Shown here one piece after another: positions 19,063-25,776 of a stretch of 25,776 nt of DNA; within the stretch, counting starts at the first letter, position 1; each line of letters opens with the position of its first letter. The translations under genes and the position numbers were made by a program. The notes under the pieces are model-generated. The model was not told the DNA's origin. It saw only the letters and a program-made list of their open reading frames with translations, and did no database searches. This DNA is from Chara braunii (lineage: Eukaryota; Streptophyta; Charophyceae; Charales; Characeae). Location of the stretch: NCBI GenBank assembly GCA_003427395.1, contig BFEA01000873.1, forward strand, positions 33,901 through 59,676, in the 5' to 3' direction.

Positions 19063-19160
19063 TTTTTTTTTTTTTTTTTTTGCCTCTTTTGGGCTTAATT
19101 TGGGCCATTTCTCGATTTGTGTGAGTTATCGTTGCACAGGGGCCATGCTAATCTTCTCTG
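19063..19160 (-). pseudogene. U6 snRNA 3' fragment fused to an A-tailed sequence
   Basis: On the minus strand CACAGAGAAGATTAGCATGG and the following CCCC match U6 with the ACAGAGA box and AGC triad intact. After that come a diverged GTGCAACGATAACTCACAC and ACAAATCGAGAAATGG-CCAAATT (U6 3' end, to 19097). It then runs directly into AAGCCCAAAAGAGGC and an A18 tract (plus-strand T at 19063-19080). The 5' stem-loop and about 40 nt of U6 are missing. The poly-A shows it arose by reverse transcription. It is not a functional U6 gene. Confidence 0.85.
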
Positions 19161-19171
19161 TGATTTTTGCT

Positions 19172-19310
19172 TTTTTTTTTTTTTTTTTTGGCCTTCTTGC
19201 CTGTTCTTGGGTTTTATTTGGGCTGCGAAGAGTGCCTGGACGGGGCACCCATGCAGGTCGCCGGGGCACCCCGGGCATGCAAAACAGTCCACCTTTGTTT
19301 TGTTTTTTTT
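19172..19310 (-). mobile_element. Possible A-tailed SINE/LINE end next to the U6 fragment
   Basis: The minus strand reads GGGGTGCCCCGGCGACCTGC ... CAGCCCAAATAAAACCCAAG, then AACAGGCAAGAAGGCC and an A tract (plus-strand T at about 19172-19190). Its last 25 nt resemble the segment before the neighbouring A tract of the U6 fragment (CCCAAATTAAGCCCAAAAG, AGGC). The upstream boundary is unknown. Confidence 0.35.
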
Positions 19311-19450
19311 TGTTAGGTGGTGGGCATCTCTGTGCCCACCAAGTTCTGCCCGCCCAAGTCAGAGCTCTTTAATGTTTCTTAAGCGGTTAGCGAAATGCAG
19401 TTTGGGAGGGGTCAGCTGGGGGATTGGGGGAGGAGGGGTGGGGGATGGAG

Positions 19451-19531
19451 GGATCATCATCACCACCATCGTCATCATCATCATCATCATCATCATTGCA
19501 CTACATCTCGAGCAGAACTGCGCGATTGAGG

Positions 19532-19574
<43 letters not shown>

Positions 19575-19640
19575 GTCTTCATTGTTTCATCATCACAATC
19601 ATCATCTTCATGGTTCCATCGTCACGATGATGATGATCAT
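19451..19640. repeat. (ATC/CAT)n microsatellites
   Basis: Two long CAT runs (about 19464-19497 and 19534-19573) and degenerate ATC/ATG repeats to about 19645, ending in an ATGATGATGATCATCATCAT palindromic switch (19626-19645). His- and Ser-rich frames are artefacts. Confidence 0.93.
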
Positions 19641-19645
19641 CATCA

Positions 19646-20170
19646 TTATTTTCTTTGAAAGCCTGGTCGTGAAAAGGCCAGAATTCTGGATGGGCCGAGG
19701 GGAGGGGTGGGTGCAGAGAGCAGAGTTAGGGGAGAGGATGCCAGCGTTCGCCGTACTCCTAGCAGGCGTACGACAGTCTCCTTCCATGGCAGGTGACATG
19801 GTGCGATAACGCCTCCCAGGAGGGTGCCTTGGGGGACCTCCGGAACCTGAGTTCGAGTAGCACTGATCTCGGTTGATATCTCCGTGTGTGTGGTCAAGGC
19901 TGTGGGCTCTGTGCTCGAGTGTTCCCTGTGTCTGTGGGTAGGGTCCACAGTGCCGACGGGAGGCTGAACTGTGCGTCCAGACTCCTGGCGGTCATCCTGT
20001 CCTCGCACCATCCTTGACACCCATCGCAACCTTTTATGAAATGGCCGGAAGGCTGCGTACAGAATGTGAGATGGCCTGGTTGCACCTGGGTGCTGAGCCC
20101 AGCCGGCACCCCAGCAGGGCTGCTGGACAGCCTTCAGGCTGGGTGTGGGTGACCTGTGCGACCGGTAAAA
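19646..20170 (-). other. Unassigned open minus-strand segment
   Basis: The minus strand stays open over about 170 codons of non-repetitive sequence (containing RWVSRMVRGQDDRQESG and PEVPQGTLLGGVIAPCHLPW) before ending just inside the ATC microsatellite. The frame's start lies in a CA/CT microsatellite, so no start codon is supported. I do not recognise a family. It may be retroelement debris or chance. Confidence 0.2.
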
Positions 20171-20182
20171 TAACCCACAATC

Positions 20183-20183
<1 letters not shown>

Positions 20184-20262
<79 letters not shown>
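20184..20262. repeat. Compound (CT)n(CA)n microsatellite
   Basis: A CT run (20184-20220) joins directly to a CA run (20221-20262). Confidence 0.95.
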
Positions 20263-20265
<3 letters not shown>

Positions 20266-20797
20266 TGATTTGCTGAACACATGAATGAGCATCACTAAGA
20301 GAACGGACAATCTAAAAGGTATGAGTGTGCTGAAGGGCGAACGTCTGTTCAGAGTACGGTGTTGAATTGGCCATTTCATCAAAACTTCAAAAGATCGCTA
20401 TGGAATATCACATGGTAAGATTGCTTGTGCGAGGCTTATGCCCCTATGCGCCCCATTTTGGCCCTGCCAAGTATCACGTCGGCCGCCCTAAGTGAAGGCA
20501 GGCACGACGAGGGCCTGAGGGCCCCTATTTCGGTCCCCACGCAACTCAAGGAAATTCAGGCAGTTGCGCAGCGCCAGTTGGTTGAGAGAACCCAGGCCAT
20601 GGGCCGCCTGTGTGAATGGATGGAAAGCAGGCCCTGGGCTGGGTACGGGTACTGGGCCAAGCACAGGCCAAAGGCAGTTGGGTACATGCAACCACCTCAG
20701 GCCCAAGGCCTGTTCTCACTCGTGCTGGGCCTCAGGCTACCGGGGCCTACTGGAAGCTTTCTGGGACTGAACGCAGGCAGGACACTTCAATATAGCA
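20263..20797. other. GC-richer unique sequence, no gene recognised
   Basis: A plus-strand frame stays open from 20425 to the Ns beyond 20890, but codons look arbitrary and no motif is visible. Short words such as GGCCTGGG and CAGGCCCAAGGCC recur. Confidence 0.4.
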
Positions 20798-20988
20798 AAG
20801 GGCCTGCCTCCACATTCGTCATTCGGGTGCTGGCTGCATGCTGCGCAAGCGCTGCTGCGCTATTTGCTGGCCAGCGCTCACGCGCTCACGGGNAAGGGCC
20901 TGCCTCCACATTCGTCATTCGGGTGCTGGCTGCATGCTGCGCAAGCGCTGCTGCGCTATTTGCTGGCCAGCGCTCACGCGCTCACGGG
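20798..20988. repeat. 95-bp direct duplication around a single N
   Basis: 20798-20892 and 20894-20988 read the same throughout (both start AAGGGCCTGCCTCCACATTC and end CACGCGCTCACGGG), separated by one N at 20893. More Ns lie at 20992, 21014 and 21021. This looks like an unresolved assembly join rather than biology. Confidence 0.9.
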
Positions 20989-21029
20989 CGANCAGGGAAG
21001 GAGCAGGCAGCCANAGCCGANCTGCGCTG

Positions 21030-21445
21030 CTGTAAGCTGGGTGTGGCGCAGGGTGGTCCTTGGGTGCAAGTGGCATCTGTGTGTTGGGGAACGAGGTTGT
21101 GAGTGAGGCGAGAGACATACCTGGTGCTGGAAGCGTGCGACATTGGTCGCTGTATGCTCGTACTTCGGGAAAGCTGTTGTCGTCATCATTCGGCATTGTA
21201 GTATAGGCTAGATAGGATCTGCCATCTGTAGTCTGGGCGCCAAGCGCCAGATAGGATATCAACATTGGTTCTTCATTGATGATGATGAGACTTTACCAGC
21301 ATTGTCAATTTTGAGCTCTTGGTGTCTTCTTATTTGGTGAAACTTGTGATGCAATTGTGCTGTTGGTTCGAGGTCACGACTATCTGGTCTTGTGTATATG
21401 ATGCTGTTTGATTGCTGAAGTTCGCGATTGCTCATCTTCCTTGCA
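21030..21445 (+). mobile_element. 3' portion of a Ty3/gypsy 5' LTR (left boundary unknown)
   Basis: The LTR must end just before the primer binding site, and CTTCCTTGCA at 21436-21445 gives the expected terminal CA. The TG start cannot be fixed without the 3' LTR, which is outside the window; TGTAGTATAG near 21195 is one possible start. The interval has no coding potential. Confidence 0.5.
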
Positions 21446-21448
21446 ATT

Positions 21449-21460
21449 TGGTATCAGAGC
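21449..21460 (+). promoter_or_regulatory. Primer binding site for initiator tRNA-Met
   Basis: TGGTATCAGAGC is the complement of the plant initiator tRNA-Met 3' end (GCTCTGATACCA), three bases after the inferred LTR end. It primes minus-strand DNA synthesis in most plant LTR retrotransposons. Confidence 0.93.
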
Positions 21461-22725
21461 TGTGGTTAGATTTGCGCTCATGCGGCGCTTGTCTTATGCC
21501 TTATGCGGTACATACATGAGGTCTGCTTGGCAAGTTTGGCCGTAAGTGGTGTGTAGTGAGGAGGGCGGAGACGAGTAGTGGCGACCCAGGAGGTGAGGGG
21601 ATCGCCAGGAAGGCTACGTGGTGTAATGTGGGTCTGGACAGTGTGATGAGAACTATCTAATGTGCGATTGGTGCTGAGGTGGAACGGCGTGCAATGCTGG
21701 TTGTGCCGAAGCAACGACTGGTCATCACAATCGGCATCAGGTCATCTGGTGAGATTATCTCTGTGGTTGGGGGCAGCTATTTGAGGTACGTTGCTCTTAA
21801 CCTTATCTACCCTCTTCGACACTTCTTACCGTGAGGTTGTGTGTTCCTTCTTGAGAGTCCTCTCATTGTGAGGTGTCGAGTGCGCTCAACCTTGAGAGTC
21901 GGCAATGTTCACGTGGAGCATCTGGGAGAAGATGGGCGGAGCTTTCTGAAGGGCCCTGGACGAAGCATTGGGTACCGGTCACCATGCCAACCCGCCGGGA
22001 GTAGAGCACGCATGCTTTGCTGCTTGGCCTTTGTTTGGCTTGCTGCGCTGTTAGATGGGTACTGAAGGGCAGGCCAGCCCTAAGTGGGAGACGAGAACCG
22101 GGTGTCTTTAAATAAACACCGGCAGGGGAAATCATTGGCTGTCATCGTCGTCCAACTGCGATGTAAAATAATTCCTGGAGACACTTGGGGGCGGTCGTAA
22201 ATTGCCTCTGGATCAGCCAATGGTTGTAAGGCTCGCTGCACACGAGGATAATCCAGTGCAGGGCTGGCCAGCTCAGCAGATACTCGGGGCACAGGGGTGG
22301 GCCGAACACACACCTTTTAGACACGCGACACTCTCCGGATTGCTCAGGGACGCTGACGTCAAGTGACATTCAGGGGAACTAAGGGAGGGGTAGATTTCAG
22401 GTGATCAGTTTGAGAAAAGTTCCATACTGTCCTATCCACACAAATGATTCTATTTTTATGTATTGATTAGTTAGATGTACAACCATATGACATCTGACAG
22501 ACAGCAGAAGTAGAACTGTCTCTGCTCATTGTACATTCTGTTCGCGGACTAATCAGACTAAAAATAGTATTGTTTGTAGGAATTTGACTTACCTGTTGGG
22601 CCCGAATGTATAGTCTCTGACATAGCCACCAATTAATTAGTTGTTTATTTTAAATTGGTCTGCACATTATCCTGCGGTAGGCATCTAGAGTGCACTAGTG
22701 CAGACTGTGTGCAGTGCTGTAGCTT
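21461..22725 (+). other. Long untranslated leader of the Ty3/gypsy element
   Basis: About 1.26 kb between the primer binding site and the first gag-like ATG. No gene is recognised. It contains an imperfect hairpin near 22099-22125 (CCGGGTGT ... ACACCGG), and short antisense frames that look arbitrary. The packaging signal expected in such leaders cannot be located by eye. Confidence 0.55.
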
Positions 22726-22854
22726 ATGAGCGACAGGGAGGACACTAGAGAGGACGACCGGATCTTGCGATCGGCTAGACGCCTGATTGGCCACTTGGCA
22801 TTAGGACCAGAGGGCGACAAGTACCTGTTCCGCCAGCGTAGGGAGAGGTTGTAG
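22726..22854 (+). CDS. Short ORF, probable displaced N-terminus of gag
   Basis: The ATG at 22726 opens a 42-codon frame starting MSDREDTREDDRILRSARRL and ending FRQRRERL before TAG. It is charged and reads like the start of a Ty3-type gag. The gag frame from 22922 lies one base later (+1) and is open upstream of its ATG (AAEASRALVSEAAASEAMAT), so an indel near 22850 may have split one gag gene. It could also be a regulatory upstream ORF. Confidence 0.4.
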   Translation: MSDREDTREDDRILRSARRLIGHLALGPEGDKYLFRQRRERL

Positions 22855-22921
22855 CAGCAAAGGGGTTAGAGCAGCAGAGGCTAGCAGGGCACTTGTAAGT
22901 GAGGCCGCAGCTTCGGAAGCC

Positions 22922-24694
22922 ATGGCCACCTCTGCGCAGCAGACTACTCAGGCTGGTAGTTCAGGATCTGTAGGGTCATCGGTCGCACAGACACAGAGTC
23001 AGTCGGCTGGCGTTATGGCAAGCCAGCCATTGGTGTTGACACCCGAGGAGGTCGCCATACAACGAGCTGCTGCTCACGAAGCACAGCTTCAGCAGGCTTC
23101 AGGAGAGATAAAGGCTGAGAAAGAGAGAATGATTAGGAGAAGAGCCAGGATGCAGAGGAGAGAAGTGGACATTAGTGAGTTAGAGGAGATGAACCCTGCA
23201 GAGATGGATGATGATGTGAGAACCATACGGTCGATCCTGGTAAGTGTAATGGAAATGCAGGATCACCAGATGGATATCTTATAGGACATCCAGCAAAGTC
23301 TGGCTGTGTTAGTTGGGCGGATGCAGGCGACACCATCACCGTCCAGGCCAGGTGCCTGGCCCGTTGCACATCCTCCTCCTTTTGTCCCACCGGTGACTGG
23401 GGTATCCCCATATGTAGCCCCATCATCGGTTGCTATCATTTCCCTGGGCATGCCGTTATCAGGAGGGCTCTCAACAGGTCCTAGTTTGCAGGTTCCTGTA
23501 CAGCCAGTGTATTCCCAACCTCCGTTGCAGATTGCGGTTACAATGCAAACTGCTGTCTTGCAGCCTGTACAGCCGCAGGGTACACAGCCCTTGCAGCCAG
23601 TGCAGCCACCTGTATCACAGGGTCCACAACCCAGTGGGATGCAAGGACCGAGACGAACTCAGTGGGTACCAAAGACAACCATCGCCGCTCCTAAACCCTT
23701 CACAGGGGATAAGAGAGGCGAAAACCTCGACACGTGGTTGAGGGCAGTGCTGGTCTATGTCAAGTGTAAACTCACCTTGCCGCACGAGGAAGTGCTTGTG
23801 GCTGCATCCTATCTAGAGGGTAGTGCAACACGATGGTTGAGCGGTTTAGTGCAACTACAGGGGTACGGTCAAGACTTCCGCGCTTGGGCAGCCCACCAGA
23901 AACTGGAGGACTTCCTCAAGATGGTGGAAGAAAGGTGGCATGATCCTCAGGAGGCCCAAAAGGCCACTGATGCGATCTTGACACTGCACACGAGGCAGTT
24001 TAAGTCAATAAGGGAGACCACCGACGTTGTAGAGCGTCTGATCTGTGTCCCTGGGGTGTGCTATGACCCCCAGGTTTTACTCACCTCCTACCTGAGATGC
24101 TTTTCGATGCCTCTCAGGACTCAGTTGGCAGGTGAGGCCAACATCAACGTTCACAACTTCCCCTCGTTCAGCAAGAAGGCCCTAGATCTTGAAGTAAAGA
24201 TAGGGCATGGACATAATCCCACAATGGACGGTAGGAAGAAGACACTGCCTCCTAACTGGAAGGCGAAGGGCTGCATTATGTTTGTCGATAACGATGGTTC
24301 AACCATCGAATTAGACGACAACTTCCAGGAAGGAGTAGGTTCAGAGGCTGGCAGCGTAGAAGCTTCAAAGGGTGGAGTAGTCGCTGCCGTAGCTCAGAAA
24401 GGTAAGGCGACCGGTAGACGCTGTGGAGGTTCGCGGTCTAGGAGTCCATTTGAACCTAATGCTCCTCCATGGGAGAAAGCGGGTCTCACAGAGGACGTGT
24501 GGAGAGATCGGTATTCTCGGCAGGCCTGTATTCGTTGTGGCCAATATGGCCATAACCAATTCAAGTGCCGCAACAAGAAAGTGACCGATAAGATCCCGCC
24601 TACGATGGGACAGGTTTTGGGATCCTCCCATCCTGCTGGTAGCAATGTAGCTAGTACTTCTGGCACTGCTCCAGGAAACACGTCGGGCCAGTAG
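22922..24694 (+). pseudogene. Ty3/gypsy gag with CCHC zinc knuckle, one premature stop
   Basis: One frame runs from ATG 22922 to TAG 24692 with a single internal TAG at 23282 (DIL-stop-DIQQSLAVL). The N-terminal part is Gln/Ser-rich with a charged helix (EIKAEKERMIRRRARMQRRE). A Pro/Gln-rich linker follows, with PVQ and QPVQ repeats. The capsid-like retrotrans_gag domain (about 23665-24220) includes PKPFTGDKRGENLDTWLRAV, AASYLEGSATRWLSGL and LEDFLKMVEERWHDPQ. The zinc knuckle CIRCGQYGHNQFKC is canonical C-x2-C-x4-H-x4-C at 24527-24568. Gag forms the virus-like particle and binds the element's RNA. The next frame (pol) overlaps its end by 40 nt in the -1 register. Confidence 0.88.
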
Positions 24695-25575
24695 GAATAG
24701 TAGTTGTTCCTGCTAGGGTCGAGGTGGTGGACACACCCTCACCATCTCGAGAGATGGCCCAAGCTACTGACTCCAGCGTCGTCCCGCAAACACATTTAGA
24801 CCCATCGAGCCTCTGTTCGATGAATGTGGTCGAGTTCTTAGAGGAGCTAGAGGAGGAGTGGTCTAGATCAGACCCGCTAGCTTCTTGGACAGCCCTAGTC
24901 AAAGCCCTGAAGGGTGAAATGTTCGTCAGTGAGGTGGTCATTGGCGTTCGCAAGGTCGGGGCCTATTATGACACTTGCTCGACTAGGAACTTTATCAGTC
25001 CCGCGTGCGTTGAGAGGCTGCGCTTACAGGGGTGAGTGCATTGCCAGAGTCGACCTCTGGAGTCGACTTGTGCCAACAAACAGCGCATGGTAGTCAATGA
25101 CTACCTCAAAGATGTTGAGTGTTGTTTCCCGTACGCGGGAGGGGAATGGAGACATCACGTCTCGTTCCTAGTGAGTGACAAACTCCCCATGGATATGTTG
25201 TTAGGAATGTACTACCTCTCTCTGGCACAGCCCCAGTTTGACTGGGACCGAAAAGGGGCCAAACACACTTTGCCAGGTGGAGGGACCGCCAGATTGCACA
25301 AGTTCAAAGCTAGTTGTCTGATCGAGTCCCAAGGATGCATGTGTGCGACCGCGTTCTATAACTATTATAAGCAAAATCAGGGGGAGGGTATGTACCTAGT
25401 TTATGTCTCTGCTGCAGGCGAGCCGGTGAAAATGCCGTCGGAGATAGAGGGAGTGGTTGCCAAGTACCCTGATCTATTTGAAGAGCCGACAGGGGTTGTA
25501 GAGAGGGAGGTCGTCCACGCGATAGAGATTATCCCAGGGTCTGGCATCCCGAAGGGTAGGATCTATCGGATGTCT
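24655..25575 (+). pseudogene. Ty3/gypsy pol start: aspartic protease and beginning of RT, interrupted
   Basis: This is the -1 frame relative to gag, open from 24655. GAYYDTCSTRNFISPACVE (about 24958-25014) matches the protease active-site region D-(T/S)-G-A-S-x-NFIS, but Cys stands where Gly is expected. After TGA 25033 the frame continues to the window end without another stop. It has DMLLGMYYLSLAQPQFDWDR (usual form LGM-x-(F/Y)L ... DW), then the linker before RT, VVAKYPDLFEEPTGVV, and VHAIEIIPGS ... KGRIYRMS, the start of the RT domain. The expected PxELxxLxxQL continuation is absent after 25575. Protease would process Gag-Pol; this copy is defective. Confidence 0.85.
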
Positions 25576-25776
25576 GTCACATTTGCTAATCGAGAGGGGC
25601 GTCGCACAGCTGCGAGTTCACGCACCTTTGTCGGACACGGGAAAGTGTCCGACAAAGGCGGTGGGGACGAATGGGATGAGCGGGAGGGGGGGCGGTGGAA
25701 GGGTGAGGACCAGGGCAGTGGACGGGGGGAGGGGCAATGCGAGGAGCAAGAGAGGGACCAGCAGGAGGAGGAGGAA
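25576..25776. other. Unrelated G-rich sequence interrupting the RT
   Basis: After RMS at 25573-25575 the conserved RT sequence stops and a sequence beginning GTCACATTTGCTAATCG follows. It turns strongly G/A-rich (GGGAGGGGGGGCGG, GACGGGGGGAGGGG) and runs to the window edge. It stays open in the pol frame only by composition. It is either an insertion, a deletion junction or a chimeric join. Confidence 0.6.
25625..25658. other. Perfect 14-bp hairpin
   Basis: CCTTTGTCGGACAC (25625-25638), loop GGGAAA, GTGTCCGACAAAGG (25645-25658). The arms are perfectly complementary. It lies about 50 bp inside the sequence that replaces RT. It may be a transposon end or fold-back element; a terminator-like role is not expected in this context. 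Confidence 0.9.

Noticed and set aside
19451-19640. CRISPR-like or coding His-repeat interpretation of the CAT tracts
   Set aside because: Simple trinucleotide microsatellites with no spacers or conserved repeat-spacer structure.
21361-21380. tRNA B-box-like GGTTCGAGGTC in the LTR
   Set aside because: No A-box at tRNA spacing and no cloverleaf.
24655-24694. A slippery heptamer for -1 frameshifting in the gag-pol overlap
   Set aside because: No X-XXY-YYZ heptamer of the usual type was seen in the 40-nt overlap.
11581-25035. Stop codons in all broken ORFs explained by methylation-driven C-to-T decay
   Set aside because: Every TAA, TAG or TGA can arise from CAA, CAG or CGA by C-to-T, so the pattern does not discriminate. 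Only the G-to-A-type changes in the RT motif FDFEKTYDQV hint at it. A copy alignment would be needed.

Overview
The window is a repeat-packed stretch of nuclear DNA from a eukaryote, almost certainly a green plant or streptophyte alga. The evidence is: GT-AG introns in a plant-type class 3 lipase, a short TTTAGGG (plant-type) telomere-like run, an L1-type LINE with a zf-RVT domain, a Ty3/gypsy element primed by initiator tRNA-Met, U6 snRNA copies and abundant microsatellites. A Chara-like alga would fit, but that is inference. Single Ns and a sequencing-library adapter show it is a draft short-read assembly. Layout: (1) 1-558, a minus-strand decayed LINE 3' end running off the left edge. (2) 935-4317, three plus-strand exons of a class 3 (diacylglycerol-type) lipase whose introns hold an antisense U6 snRNA pseudogene, microsatellites, a tRNA-derived SINE-like unit and a 201-bp artefact made of a Tn5/Nextera junction adapter plus a duplicated 163-bp segment. 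(3) 4750-5989, a broken plus-strand locus with degenerate GDLQ repeats, then two tandem RING-like zinc fingers separated by a frame change. (4) 6290-7130, a TTG microsatellite, a hammerhead-ribozyme-like core, a 43-bp tandem duplication and a poly-A tail. (5) 7341-18459, a structurally full-length LINE of about 11.1 kb bounded by an identical 16-17 bp target-site duplication. It has a 2.8-kb 5' UTR (purine tract, then about 2 kb of C-rich GATCCC-type sequence), a broken ORF1 (zinc knuckle), a broken ORF2 (endonuclease, RT, zf-RVT) and a 1.4-kb 3' UTR ending in poly-A. (6) 18477-21000, host sequence with a U6 fragment carrying a poly-A tail, ATC and CT/CA microsatellites and a 95-bp duplication around an N. 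(7) About 21000-25575, the 5' part of a Ty3/gypsy element (LTR end, primer binding site, long leader, gag with zinc knuckle, protease and start of RT). Its RT is interrupted after 25575 by unrelated G-rich sequence with a perfect 14-bp hairpin. The only host gene recognised with confidence is the lipase. Nearly everything else is mobile DNA or its debris, and every large open frame carries stops or frame breaks. The strongest observations are the precise LINE boundaries, the adapter artefact inside a coding exon, the hammerhead core, the U6-derived retrosequences, the tandem RING-like fingers and the hairpin that interrupts RT. I did not find a clearly new multi-gene system.
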